This document shows, in pieces, positions 28,159 through 37,190 of a DNA stretch of 64,000 nt; position 1 is the first letter of the stretch; every line of letters begins with the position of its first letter. The DNA comes from Blastococcus carthaginiensis. Its GTDB lineage: Bacteria > Actinomycetota > Actinomycetes > Mycobacteriales > Geodermatophilaceae. The position numbers and the translations under genes were made by a program. Under the pieces are notes generated by a model that searched no databases, was not told where the DNA came from, and worked only from the letters and a program-made list of their open reading frames with translations. The stretch spans positions 1 through 64,000 of the forward strand of contig NZ_JASNFN010000002.1 of assembly GCF_030731085.1 (NCBI RefSeq), written 5' to 3'.

Positions 28159-28472
28159 GACGCTCGCACCCGCGGCTGCGCGAGGAGCACGGTGAGGGGG
28201 ACGCCGGTCGGCACGCAGGTCGCGGAGCCCCCCTGCAGGACGAGCGGCTGCCCGTGCGAGGTGACGCGGACGCTGCCCGACGTCCACGAGGCGGTGGCGC
28301 AGGGCCCGCCGGCGTTCGGCGGCAGCGGGCAGCCCGCGACCGTCCACGGCGCCGCCAGCTGCACGGACGGTGCCCCACCGAGCAGCACGCGGGGGTTCGG
28401 CGCGGTCGGCTGCGCCTGACCACCGTGGGCGCACAGCACCGAGGCGCCCTGCTGCACCAGCGAGCCGGGCAT
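28155..28472 (-). CDS. PAAR-like spike-tip protein
   Basis: A 105-residue protein with the usual opening LVQQGASVLCAHGGQAQP and repeats of glycine-centred beta turns ending in VPTGVPLTVLL. Such proteins (Afp10/Pvc10-like) cap the central spike. Two Cys and a His in the first half could bind a metal. It starts one nucleotide inside the spike gene stop and overlaps gp25 by 4 nt. Confidence 0.82.
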   Translation of the reverse strand: MPGSLVQQGASVLCAHGGQAQPTAPNPRVLLGGAPSVQLAAPWTVAGCPLPPNAGGPCATASWTSGSVRVTSHGQPLVLQGGSATCVPTGVPLTVLLAQPRVRAS

Positions 28473-28969
28473 CAGACCACCTCGAGGGCGCCGTCGTTGA
28501 TGCTGACCGACGCCGCCGTCAGCATGATCTTCGCGGCGCCGACGCTCAGCTCGATCCCGGCAGCGGTGCAGCCGATCGTCATGGCGACCGGCACGGCCGG
28601 GGGTCCGACCTCGATGGTGAGGCCGCCGGCTCCCGGCAGGTCGCTGAGCGTGAAGCTCACCCCCTCGGTCTTCCAGACCTTCACCTCGGCCACGGCCGGC
28701 GCAGCGGGCACCTGCCCGGCACCCCAGAAGCAGCCGGCGAGGATCGGCCGGTCCGGATCCCCGGCCTCGAACTCGATCCACACGTGGGCGCCGACCGGGG
28801 GCACGGCGAACAGGCCCACGCCGTCACCGGCGTACGGCACGCAGGGCTCGGCCCAGCTCATCCGCCCCTCGCCGAGCACGGAGGGGACGGAGACCTGCAC
28901 GCGTCCGCGCTGGAGCGGGTCGAGATTGCTCTCGACCCTCCCCCGGTGCTTGCCGTAGAAGCTCGTCAC
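28472..28969 (-). CDS. Spike protein, gp5/VgrG-type OB-fold (baseplate protein V)
   Basis: A 165-residue protein. The OB-fold signature is clear (YGKHRGRVESNLDPLQRGRVQV, then VWIEFEAGDPDRPILAGCFWG). A short beta-prism-like C-terminus (MTIGCTAAGIELSVGAAKIM) follows. It trimerises to form the central spike under the tube. GTG start, GTGA overlap with the hub gene. Confidence 0.9.
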   Translation of the reverse strand: MTSFYGKHRGRVESNLDPLQRGRVQVSVPSVLGEGRMSWAEPCVPYAGDGVGLFAVPPVGAHVWIEFEAGDPDRPILAGCFWGAGQVPAAPAVAEVKVWKTEGVSFTLSDLPGAGGLTIEVGPPAVPVAMTIGCTAAGIELSVGAAKIMLTAASVSINDGALEVV

Positions 28970-30108
28970 ACCGGCACCACCGGCACGGTGGAGCCGTGGC
29001 CCTCGCGGGCGAGGCTGAAGCGCTGCCGGTAGCCACCGGTGGACAGCTCGTGCTCCACCTCGCGGACGTACCAGAGGCCGTCGTGCGACCAGCCCGCGCC
29101 GCGCAGGCCGACGAGCCCGCGTGGCCGCAGCACACCGCCGTAGCGCGCGCCGTCGAGCTCGCCGTCGGCGACCACCGCGTCACCGGATCGCTCGGCCTGT
29201 CCCTGTGCCCGCGCGAAGGCGCCGACGATGCCCGTCCCGCTCTGGCGGAGCCGCCGGCGGCGCAGCTCGGCCGCGTACTCCACCGACAGCGGACGTGCCG
29301 CGAGCGGAGGACGCAGGCTCGGCCCGCTGCGGACCGGGACGGCTCGCCCCGTGAGCGGGTCCTGCACCATCCCCTCGACGGTGACCGGCGCGAGCGCGTC
29401 GATCCGGAACTGCGGCGGCGCGGTCACGTTCGTCTCCGGACCGAGGTCCACCGAGACCGCTCGCTGCGGCACGCCCACCCGGACGGGCGGCCCCCAGTAG
29501 AAGGTGCTGGTGGCCGGCACCGGCCCGGGGATGACGTAGGCGACGTAGCCGTGGCGCTCGGCGAGCATGGTCAGGTGCCCGAGGTCGGTGTCGTGCTGGG
29601 TCGGCACCCGCTCGATCGGCAGCGGCGGGTCGGCGGACGGCGGCGGCACGACCAGGGGCACCAGCCCGCGTGCGGCGTACGGCGCGAGCACCGCCAGCAC
29701 CTGGACGGGGTCGTCGAGCCCCACGTGCTCGACGTCGCGCTCCTCGCGGTCCAGCAGGAGCGACAGGTCCTCCCCGGTCGCCGTCAGCGTGGCCTGGCCC
29801 GGCCGGTCCCCAGGGGTCAGGGCGACGGTCGTGACGATCCCGTCCATGAGGACGGCGGGCAGCGCGCCGAACGTCAGCACGAGCACGACACGCGCGTTGA
29901 CGGCGACCGGCGAATCCTGCAACAGCCGCGTGTCCAGGGCGGCGAGCGGTCCCGCGCGTCCCGCGTCGAAGGTCAGCGTGAACACCGAGCGCTCGCCGTC
30001 GGTCTCGGTCACCAGGACCTGCCGAAGCCGCGCGGTCACGGGCGCGGGCAGGGGTACGGGTACGGCACGTCCCGCGAGGACCGTCAGTCGCACCCCGGGC
30101 GCGGGCAC
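28966..30108 (-). CDS. Hub protein, phage late-control gpD-like
   Basis: A 380-residue hub component (Afp8-type N-half) joining tube and spike. Evidence is the gpD text VFTLTFDAGRAGPLAALDT, LTATGEDLSLLLDREER, HLTMLAERHGYVAYVIPG and the end WYVREVEHELSTGGYRQRF. The GTG at 30108 lies just after the LysM-gene stop, and no good ribosome site is seen, so coupling to the upstream gene is likely. Confidence 0.87.
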   Translation of the reverse strand: MPAPGVRLTVLAGRAVPVPLPAPVTARLRQVLVTETDGERSVFTLTFDAGRAGPLAALDTRLLQDSPVAVNARVVLVLTFGALPAVLMDGIVTTVALTPGDRPGQATLTATGEDLSLLLDREERDVEHVGLDDPVQVLAVLAPYAARGLVPLVVPPPSADPPLPIERVPTQHDTDLGHLTMLAERHGYVAYVIPGPVPATSTFYWGPPVRVGVPQRAVSVDLGPETNVTAPPQFRIDALAPVTVEGMVQDPLTGRAVPVRSGPSLRPPLAARPLSVEYAAELRRRRLRQSGTGIVGAFARAQGQAERSGDAVVADGELDGARYGGVLRPRGLVGLRGAGWSHDGLWYVREVEHELSTGGYRQRFSLAREGHGSTVPVVPV

Positions 30109-30109
30109 G

Positions 30110-30412
30110 TCAGACCACCGGCGCCGGCACGACGAGCAGCCGACCCGCGGCGTCGCGCGCGACGAGGTCGTCGGGATCCAGGGCGTGGTTGGCGTCGCAG
30201 ATCCGCCAGAACGCCATCGGATCGCCGTAGTAGCGGGCGCTGACCAGGTCCAGCCGGTCCTCCTCGGCGACGCGGTGGTGCGCCAGCGCGGGTGCGCTCG
30301 AGGTGCCGTGCAGGCGCCGCCGCAGGTAGGAGACCTCGCGCTCGCCCCCGCGGCCGTCGACGATGCGGGCGCTCGCGACCTCCGCGCCGTCGTACCGGCT
30401 CCCCCTGGCCAC
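30110..30412 (-). CDS. LysM-like tail protein (gpX/Afp7 C-type)
   Basis: A 100-residue protein whose second half is LysM-like (DLVSARYYGDPMAFWRICDAN, DPDDL, RLLVVPAP). In eCIS such domains sit next to, or are fused to, the CIS tube protein and hold the tube-hub junction together. GTG start, directly after the CIS-tube stop (TGACGTG). Confidence 0.85.
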   Translation of the reverse strand: MARGSRYDGAEVASARIVDGRGGEREVSYLRRRLHGTSSAPALAHHRVAEEDRLDLVSARYYGDPMAFWRICDANHALDPDDLVARDAAGRLLVVPAPVV

Positions 30413-30413
30413 G

Positions 30414-31070
30414 TCAGGCCCCCGCCAGGGCGCCCAGCGCGGCGCCCGTCCCGGTCGAGCTGCCGACTGTGGCCAGCGTCTCCTTGAGCACCTGGTGGCG
30501 GAGGGAGAGCCAGTACCCCGGATCGCTCGTCGGCAGGTCGCTGTAGGTGAGGACGTGCAGCGCCAGCTCCACGCTCGCCCGGATCGGCGACAGAGCCGGG
30601 TCGAAGGCCTGCTCGGTGATCGTCAGGGTCTCCAGCCGCACGGGCAGCACCCGCGCGGGCCCCCAGACCAGGACGGTGAGCGGTCCGGCCGGCGGGAGAA
30701 TCTCGATCGTCCCGGCCAGCAGCATCGCCGTGTCGGCGATCACCCGGGCACTGCTGGGGGTGAGCAGCATCTCCAGCGTCGCCAGCGCCGGCGCGATACC
30801 GGCCGCCCGGGCGACCGGGTCGTCGGCCTCCAGCTGGTCGGCGGCGTCCACCTCCACGGTCATCGTCACCGACTCGGTCGGCGCCCCGTAGACGCGGTGG
30901 GGGTCCGCGGCCCGGTCCTGCTGCTGACGGGTGTCGGCCCGCGGCCGCAGGGTTCGCGTAACGGAGTCGGGGTTGTACTGGAACACGACCACCCGGGACG
31001 CCGGGCTCCACGGGTCCACCGCGACGATCGAACCCCGGAGCGTGCGCGGAGTGCCCGGAAAGCTGCTCAC
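30414..31070 (-). CDS. CIS tube/hub-adaptor protein (Afp7-like)
   Basis: A 218-residue protein of the CIS_tube family. Typical parts are SSFPGTPRTLRGSIVAVDP, VVVFQYNPDSVTRTL, ESVTMTVEVDAAD, and the end SDPGYWLSLRHQVLKETL. I place the start at GTG 31070 because family members begin at this SFPG block and a GAGG site is present 7-10 nt upstream. The frame is open to 31097, but that extension would run into the GTGACGC repeat (site C). It is the first gene of the baseplate operon, which runs without a gap to 16008. Confidence 0.85.
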   Translation of the reverse strand: MSSFPGTPRTLRGSIVAVDPWSPASRVVVFQYNPDSVTRTLRPRADTRQQQDRAADPHRVYGAPTESVTMTVEVDAADQLEADDPVARAAGIAPALATLEMLLTPSSARVIADTAMLLAGTIEILPPAGPLTVLVWGPARVLPVRLETLTITEQAFDPALSPIRASVELALHVLTYSDLPTSDPGYWLSLRHQVLKETLATVGSSTGTGAALGALAGA

Positions 31071-31090
31071 GTGCACAGCCTCACGGCGTA

Positions 31091-31109
31091 GCGTCACCCG
31101 TGCGTCACC
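31091..31109 (-). promoter_or_regulatory. GTGACGC tandem repeat, site C (faces the baseplate operon)
   Basis: Read on the minus strand: GGTGACGC-ACG-GGTGACGC, two identical octamers 11 bp apart, ending 20 nt before the GTG at 31070. A TACGCC follows directly and could be part of a -10. This is the most perfect copy of the shared repeat. Confidence 0.65.
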
Positions 31110-31276
31110 GCAGTCTGATCAGACGCGTCCGAACCTCGGACAGGATTGAGCCGCTCGCTGCGGACGCGGGCACGCCCCTACACCGCCTGGCGACGCAGGT
31201 CACGATCCGTCAAGAGCGGTGAAGTCTTGTGGTCAGGGGCTGGCACGGCGTCGAAGCGCAGCCGGCCCACACAGCA

Positions 31277-32353
31277 TCAGGCCTCGGTCTTGCTCACCAG
31301 CAGGCGGACGACTCCCTCGTCGAGCCGCTCCTGCCCGACGACGTGCCAGCTGCTCTCGAACCACGCGGGGACTCCCTTGCCGCCGGACGCAGCCACGACC
31401 TCGACTCCCAGGTCGCCTGACACGCGGGCCAACACCGCGCGTGCGTCCGGCACGCGGTGTCCGACGAGCGTCGGCACGTGATCGCCGTCGAGGACGAGGC
31501 CGCGCGGAGCCAGCGACCCGAGGAACTCCAAGCCGCGCGCCTGGCTGCACTGCAGGCCCTGCAGTTCCGCAAGCGCGCGGGGGGCGTACATAGGAGCGGC
31601 GCCGCGCTGCAGCGCCTCCACTCGGCGGGACATCCTGTCGATGTCCCGCAGGAGGACGTTGACAGCGGCCGACGCCAGCCCCTCGCGCTGCTCAGGCAGA
31701 GCGAGTAGACACACACCCAGGACCCTGGCAAGAACCGGCGTCGGGGAAACGGGTACCGCGACCTTGGGCTCGTCGTCGACCCAGCCGAGCACGGCCGCTG
31801 CCAGCCCCATGTTGGGGTCGACATGGCTGAACAGGTCGGCGACCTTGCGGGCGCGCGACGCGGCTTTCGGCAGCCACCCCTTGCGCAGCTGTCCCACCAG
31901 GATCTGGACTGCCTCGACGTAGCGCAGCCGGACGTCGCCGCACCAGCCATCGACCTCCAGCAGGTCGAGCAAGAAATCGGTTCGCCGGACCGCCGCGGCC
32001 GCCTGCAACCGCTCGCAATCGACGAACACGGACGATGTGCAGACTTCCAGGAGGACGACGAGCCGGTGCACCTGGTCGCCGCAGGGCTTCATCTCGGGCT
32101 GGTCACCGACCCAGGCGAGCAGGTTGTTGCGCCAGAGGCTCGAGCGGTTGCGCAATGACTCGACATAAGCGCTACCGGTGATGTGCGGACCGAGCCGGTC
32201 GAACAGGTCCTGGTGATCGCGGATGACCCCGTCGATCTCGTCCGGAGGGGCGTCGCGCAACGCGGAGGCGACCGTCAACTGCAGCAGCAGCAGCGCTGCC
32301 TCGCAGTCCTCGTCCAGAGGGAAGTACTTCTGCAAGCTGGAGACGTTCGGCAT
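31277..32353 (-). CDS. Hypothetical protein downstream of a trypsin-STAND gene
   Basis: A 358-residue protein of unknown family. It is largely helical (for example CEAALLLLQLTVASAL, VHRLVVLLEVCTSSVF) with a C-terminal alpha/beta-looking domain (VPDARAVLARVSGDLGVEVV, SSWHVVGQERLDEGVVRLLV). No catalytic motif is seen. The ATG at 32353 follows GAGGAGGG and lies 44 nt after the trypsin-STAND stop, so it is the third gene of that operon. It may be an effector or adaptor of the system. Confidence 0.7.
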   Translation of the reverse strand: MPNVSSLQKYFPLDEDCEAALLLLQLTVASALRDAPPDEIDGVIRDHQDLFDRLGPHITGSAYVESLRNRSSLWRNNLLAWVGDQPEMKPCGDQVHRLVVLLEVCTSSVFVDCERLQAAAAVRRTDFLLDLLEVDGWCGDVRLRYVEAVQILVGQLRKGWLPKAASRARKVADLFSHVDPNMGLAAAVLGWVDDEPKVAVPVSPTPVLARVLGVCLLALPEQREGLASAAVNVLLRDIDRMSRRVEALQRGAAPMYAPRALAELQGLQCSQARGLEFLGSLAPRGLVLDGDHVPTLVGHRVPDARAVLARVSGDLGVEVVAASGGKGVPAWFESSWHVVGQERLDEGVVRLLVSKTEA

Positions 32354-32397
32354 GCGCCCTCCTCGACCGGCGACTGTGAAAGATGAAGGACCTGAGC

Positions 32398-35391
32398 TCA
32401 TCGATCTCTCATCCCGCCGGCACCCGAGCCGAGAGCCACCCGCGCGAGGGTGCCGGGCTGGTGTAGATCGGGGCTGCTCGCCGAGAGCTCTCCGAGCCGG
32501 TCCAGCGCGGCCTCCAGTGGCACGTCGCTGCCCCGGCGCGCGAGGACCTCGACCAGTGCCTGGGCGGCGGGCGCCTCGAGGGCGCCATTGCGGACAAGTG
32601 CGCCAGACGCGCAGGCAGCGGCGGACACGGCCTCGGCGATGCGTCCTTGATATAGAAGCGACCAGGCCAAATTCATCCGGCACAACCCCGTCAATCGCAG
32701 GTTCTGCAGCTTCTCGGCCTCCTGGGCGGCCCGGCGGAGAGTTTGCTCAGCCCCTTCTGGGTCACCCTGCGCGAGGAGGACGAGCGCGCGGACGTTGCGG
32801 AGGAAACCCGCGGAGTCGCTCTCCGGGCTGTCGCGGTAGGCGTCGAGACCCTCCTCGACCGCGCGAAGGGCGCGTGCGGTGTCCTGCTCGAGCAGCGCGA
32901 CGAGCGCTTCGACGTCAGCTCGCTGCGCGCGCAACAAGGGCGGATCGTCGTCCCGGCTCAACTCGACCATCCGCCGGACAGTCATCGCGGCGGCCGGCAC
33001 GTCCTGCAGGTAACACAGCGACAGCGCCTGTTCGAACAGCGCATCCATCCGGCAGTTGTGCGGCGCCGCATCGTCCTCGCCGACCGTTGTCAGGACCCGG
33101 ACGGCCTCGTGCGCCCGGCCGAGGTGCCGCAGTGTCGTCCCATACCGCACGTCGATGGCTGCTTTCGGAAGGGGGAGGGCCTCGTCGCCGGAAGAGTGGG
33201 CGACGAGCGTCCGCAGCGCCTCCTCCGCCTCGTGCAGGGATCCGTCGAAGAACTCGAGCGCGGCGCGGCACCACAGCACGGGCGAGACCGGCACGTCCGG
33301 ATGCTGCTCCGCCTGGCGAAGCGCGGTGCGCAACAGTGCTCCCTCGCCACCGCGTGCCAGGAAGTCGGCGACCTCGGCCAGTGCAGTCAGCGCCGCACCG
33401 TGGTCTCCCGCGCGCCACCGGTGCTCGTACTCCTTGACGTGCGGCATCGCGTCCGACACGAACCTCAACGCGATGACAGGCCGCCGCTGGCTCGCGTACC
33501 ACCTCGCCAATTCGGTGTCACGCTGGCGCAGCGTCTCGCCGGACAGCAGCACGGCGCGCACGTGGTCGGCGTCGAGTGGGTGCAACCGCACGAGGCCCGA
33601 GTCCCGGTCGTATGCGAGCTCCCGGCTGCGCCACAGGGTGGCCAGGACACTGCGCACCTCGCGCGCGTTCGCGACGTCGGCCAGCACTGGGGGCACGGCC
33701 TCCGCAGGCAGCGGAATCCCCGCCGCGGCGAGCAGCCCGACGACTGCCCTGCCGATCGCGTCGAGCCGCGTCCAGCCCTGGCTCACCAGCTGGCGGACGA
33801 GCTCCTCCGGCGGAACGTCGGACTCGAGGACGTCCTGAGCCGCAAACGGGTCGTCGGTCAGCAGGCGGGCCAGCAACTCCAGTCCACGCGGGATGCCGTG
33901 GAGCGTCCGAGCCGCCTGCCGCAGCTGCTCGTCCGAGAGTTCTCGCAGCCCCTGGCCGCCGGGCGCGATCGCACGGAGCACGTGGACCGCGTCCTCCTCC
34001 GGTAACCCTGCGTCGAGCTCCAGCTCGCGGACGTGACTCACGAGGTCGCCGGGCAGGCGCAGCGGGCGCTGTGAAGTCGTCACCACTGTCTGGCCGGCTG
34101 GTGCCCGGCAGGCGGAGTCCAGGAAGGCGACGACCTCCGCGTCGAGGAGTTCGCCAGTGCCCGGGTCCTGCAGGTCGTCGAGATTGTCGAGCACTACCAC
34201 GGCGCGACGCGCGCTGAGTGCCTGCCACAGGGCCGGCAGAGCCCGCTCCCGCACGTTCTTCAGATTCTCGCTCAGGCGGCTGCGCTCCTCGGGTGGAAGC
34301 AGGCCGGCGAGTGCTTCGTACAACCCGGACAGCGTCAGGGAACCGGGACCGGTGCGCGTGGACAGGTAGACGAGCCCGTCGACGTCCTCGAGCGGGCTGC
34401 GACGCGGGTCGGGCTCCTCGAAGTCCGCGAGCACGCGCGCAACCATCGCGCTCTTCCCGATCCCGCGACGCCCGGTCACGCTGATGACCCTCTGCCGGGA
34501 GAGGACGAGCGCCCGCAGCTCGGCCCGCTGGGCGTCCCGGTCACGCCAGCAGCCGACACCCCCCGAGATGCGATCGCCGACGATGCGAGTGCTCCGAGGC
34601 GTGCTCGCGTCGTCGACCAGCCGGGTTCGCGTCCATACACCGCCATCGGCGACCAGCCAGTCGACGAGGTCGGGGTGGTCCGCGAAGGTGTGGACGGGTT
34701 GCGCGCGCAGCTCCCGGCGCTCGGGGTCGTCCGCATCCACGTCGGCCTCCACGATCCCGAGGAGAAGCCCCTTGTGATGTGCGAACAGCGCCGCGCCGGA
34801 CATTCCAGACCAGGAGCTGCCTGCGCGCATCACCGTGCCGACGCGGCCCTCGACGTGCACCGCCCACCGCTGTCGCTTGTACTGCGACAGCGGTGGCACG
34901 ACGCCGATCAACTGCCGTGACTCCCGCAGCTCGCCGTCCGCGTCCACCTGGACGTCGGTAGCGGGGAACCCGACTGCAGTGCAGGCGACTGGCGCGGAGC
35001 CGTCGAGGATCTCCGCCCACGCCACCGGCTCGGCAGGCGCGTTGTCCCAGGACGGATCGAGCACCAGCAGCAGAGCCGCATCGATATCCCGCGCCGGGTG
35101 CCACCACACGACGGTCGCGTCAGCGAAGGACTGGCCTGGGCCGGCGGACAACCGTCGCACTCGGCAGCGGAGCTGGTGAGCGACCTCGTGTCGCAGCGCA
35201 GTCAGCTCGTCGTGCCCGAGCTTCGCCGGCGCCGACCGGGTGGTCGTCGGCATGGCGGCTTGCACGACGTGTCGGGCTGTGAGGACGAGTCGGTTCGACA
35301 GCAGGTAGCCGGACCCAGCCGAGCGGTCAGCGGGTACCCAGATTTCCGCGACGTTCCGTGCGGTCGGTAGTCGTGAGCCATTGCCGGACAC
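32398..35391 (-). CDS. Trypsin-like peptidase fused to STAND NTPase and TPR repeats
   Basis: A protein of about 997 residues. Residues 1-250 are a trypsin-like domain with catalytic His41 (LTARHVV), Asp104 (DIDAALLLV) and Ser198 (GMSGAALF). A STAND/NB-ARC-type NTPase follows with Walker A GRRGIGKS (307-314) and Walker B VVVLDNLDDL (about 398-407). The C-terminal third is TPR-like (for example EALRTLVAHSSG, LLAQGDPEGAEQTLRRAA). This architecture, next to a trypco2 protein, is known from NTP-dependent conflict systems: TPRs sense an invader signal, the NTPase oligomerises, and the protease acts as effector. No signal peptide. The start is likely GTG 35391 with a weak ribosome site. Confidence 0.85.
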   Translation of the reverse strand: MSGNGSRLPTARNVAEIWVPADRSAGSGYLLSNRLVLTARHVVQAAMPTTTRSAPAKLGHDELTALRHEVAHQLRCRVRRLSAGPGQSFADATVVWWHPARDIDAALLLVLDPSWDNAPAEPVAWAEILDGSAPVACTAVGFPATDVQVDADGELRESRQLIGVVPPLSQYKRQRWAVHVEGRVGTVMRAGSSWSGMSGAALFAHHKGLLLGIVEADVDADDPERRELRAQPVHTFADHPDLVDWLVADGGVWTRTRLVDDASTPRSTRIVGDRISGGVGCWRDRDAQRAELRALVLSRQRVISVTGRRGIGKSAMVARVLADFEEPDPRRSPLEDVDGLVYLSTRTGPGSLTLSGLYEALAGLLPPEERSRLSENLKNVRERALPALWQALSARRAVVVLDNLDDLQDPGTGELLDAEVVAFLDSACRAPAGQTVVTTSQRPLRLPGDLVSHVRELELDAGLPEEDAVHVLRAIAPGGQGLRELSDEQLRQAARTLHGIPRGLELLARLLTDDPFAAQDVLESDVPPEELVRQLVSQGWTRLDAIGRAVVGLLAAAGIPLPAEAVPPVLADVANAREVRSVLATLWRSRELAYDRDSGLVRLHPLDADHVRAVLLSGETLRQRDTELARWYASQRRPVIALRFVSDAMPHVKEYEHRWRAGDHGAALTALAEVADFLARGGEGALLRTALRQAEQHPDVPVSPVLWCRAALEFFDGSLHEAEEALRTLVAHSSGDEALPLPKAAIDVRYGTTLRHLGRAHEAVRVLTTVGEDDAAPHNCRMDALFEQALSLCYLQDVPAAAMTVRRMVELSRDDDPPLLRAQRADVEALVALLEQDTARALRAVEEGLDAYRDSPESDSAGFLRNVRALVLLAQGDPEGAEQTLRRAAQEAEKLQNLRLTGLCRMNLAWSLLYQGRIAEAVSAAACASGALVRNGALEAPAAQALVEVLARRGSDVPLEAALDRLGELSASSPDLHQPGTLARVALGSGAGGMRDR

Positions 35392-35425
35392 GATGTCCGA
35401 CCTAGTCAGTTCCGGAGGCTGTCGG

Positions 35426-35743
35426 TCATCGTGGCTCCTCGGCTGTCGAGTCGCGCACGAGGGCAGGCCTGCGCCGGGCACCGTCGTCGAGCACCGGTGT
35501 GAGAGTGAGGGCCAGGCGGTGCGTCACTTCCTGCGAGTGACTGCCCTTCGCCCCGAACGAGACGACGCCGAAGCGGACGCCGCCCTCGGCCGAGGCGTCG
35601 CGGGTTACGACCACGCCGAACTCGATCTCGATCGCACCGAGCTCGAAGCGGAGGCTCTCGCGTTCACCCTGCTGCATTGCGCTCGTCAATTGCTGCCGCA
35701 GGCTCGTAAGGGTGTCAGCGAGATCAGCGGTCGCTACGTCCAT
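35426..35743 (-). CDS. trypco2-like protein (trypsin-co-occurring domain 2)
   Basis: A protein of about 105 residues. The pattern DTLTSLRQQLTSAMQQGERESLRFELGAIEIEF, read as a helix followed by strands, then RFGVVSFGAKG, EVTHRLALTLTPV, matches the trypco2 domain that accompanies trypsin-containing conflict systems. A GGGGG site serves the ATG at 35743; an ATG two codons earlier (35749) is possible. The C-terminus is a charged tail. It directly precedes the trypsin-STAND gene (35 nt) and probably regulates or scaffolds it. Confidence 0.75.
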   Translation of the reverse strand: MDVATADLADTLTSLRQQLTSAMQQGERESLRFELGAIEIEFGVVVTRDASAEGGVRFGVVSFGAKGSHSQEVTHRLALTLTPVLDDGARRRPALVRDSTAEEPR

Positions 35744-35749
35744 GGTCAT

Positions 35750-36540
35750 CCCCCAGAGCGCGCTGAGGGCGTCAGCATGCCAAAAGCCAACATTCGCTGG
35801 CAAGGAGTATCGGTTCGCCCCCACAGCTCGGCCCATTCGTCAACGACAGCCCACATTCGACTGTTCAGTTTCAGTGACGGGCGGGTCCCACGGCTGGTCA
35901 CGACAGGCCCTAGCCGCGCCGGGCCAGGGCCGGGTCGCCGACGACCCCCGCGCAACGCTCGAGCCGGGCGTTTCCCGCGATGCGCGGGGCACCAGCACGG
36001 CGTCCTGCGCCCGCGACGCTACTCGAATGGGCCGCCGCTTTGCATGCCATCGTGCCATCGCGAATCTCCTGCATGGTGTTGAGCGTCTGCTTTCCGTTCT
36101 CGCCAGCAGCAATCACTACGACCTTCGTCAACGCCTTTACTGCTGGAAATGCAGGCGCCCGTCGTGATGAGACTGCTCGAGAAGTAGGTCACGGGGGCGT
36201 CGTCCGCCTTCAACTTGCCGCCCCTGAGGGCGCTCACCGTCGCAGCGTGGGCCCTCCTCACCGCCTTCTTTCTGGTCCAGCTTGATATCCAGGTGCCACC
36301 AGTAAAGCGCGACGGCCACGTCCTACGCCTCTTCACTTGCGCTGGGGACCGACCGGTCGTCAGCCAGCCGCCGGAGGGAGGGCGGCCTGCCGGAGCCGGA
36401 CGGTAACGGGTACTGCGTCACCGACTCGTCAAGCAGGTTCGCCGCCGGCGGTCCGCGGCCCGACGGGACGCACAGCGGGCGTGACGCGGGAGCGATGACC
36501 GCCGGCGACGGTGACGACGCCGCCAGCGTCAGGAGCCGCC
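35750..36540. other. Long stretch without a confident gene; decayed sequence
   Basis: About 790 bp of visibly lower GC. On the minus strand, fragments in different frames look protein-like: VAVALYWWHLDIKLDQK (from a GTG at 36319), then AVRRAHAATVSALRGGKLK, and TKVVVIAAGENGKQTLNTM (around 36130). Together they suggest a frameshifted gene of about 140 codons of unknown family. The last 60 bp correspond to the sheath upstream region and keep a GTGACGC half-site at 36481. Nothing else is supported. Confidence 0.35.
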
Positions 36541-37190
36541 ATGCCGCCCACGCTCACCTACCCGGGTGTGTCTACGTCCATGAGATTCCTAGCGATGGCC
36601 GGACGATCACCGGGGTCGCGACCGCGGTGACCGCGTTTGTCGGCCGCGCACTGCGAGGACCCGTCGACACCCCGACGCGCATCACTTGGGATGGGCAGTT
36701 TGACCGGTAGTTCGGTGACTGTGGCGCGAGAGCGCGCTCGGCCAAGCCGCCCGGACTACTAGTACTGCGGCCGTCAACGTTCGCCTGCCTGGCGGCTGCC
36801 TTCCCGAGACCGCCACGGATGGCGACGGAGTGCGCAGATGGTCAGTTTTCGGCACGGGAATGGCGCGTCTGCGCACACTGTCCTGACGCGAAGCGCTAGT
36901 CGGCCCAGCTTGAACCAGTCGAAGGTTGCGTGACGCGGTACTAGGTCAACGGCGGCATCGCCGCGGTCGTCGTCCGGCCGCCGGCGGCCGGGGCAGCACA
37001 GCGGCGACCGCGACCGTCCTCGACGCGGGCGGCCTCACGCTGACCGCGGCGAGCCGGGGCCGCTGGGGAAGCGCGCTGAAGGCCGACGTCAGCCCGGCCC
37101 CGGGTCCTGAGGCTGCCGAGGTCGCGCGCGGTCAGGACGTGCACGTCGGCAACCTACTCCCCCTGGTCGTCCCGGCCTGTTCACCCTGAA
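36541..37190 (+). pseudogene. Decayed sheath-gene fragment (second eCIS)
   Basis: The ATG at 36541 opens PPTLTYPGV, matching the sheath start. After a frameshift comes YVHEIPSDGRTITGV and TAVTAFVGRALRGPVDTP, parallel to the intact sheath. A stop follows FDR at 36708-36710. Further on, VNGGIAAVVVRPPA and DAGGLTLTAASRGRWG match sheath residues about 78-120 in changing frames. The region between the pieces is shortened and scrambled. The fragment is not functional. Its similarity to 8887-10458 is visible along roughly 100 residues. Confidence 0.82.

Noticed and set aside
6265..31070. Interpretation as a prophage
   Set aside because: Only tail-type genes are present. No terminase, portal, capsid, integrase or lysis genes were seen, and eCIS-specific families (Pvc16, AAA+ ATPase, CIS tube, DUF6519) are.
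31091..31097. Start of the CIS-tube gene at 31097
   Set aside because: It would place the regulatory repeat inside the coding sequence, and family members begin at the SFPG block (31070).
36401..36433. Possible fifth GTGACGC tandem repeat (minus strand, GCGTCACC then TCGTCAAG)
   Set aside because: The second half deviates too far and no gene starts there; recorded only as a possible decayed copy.
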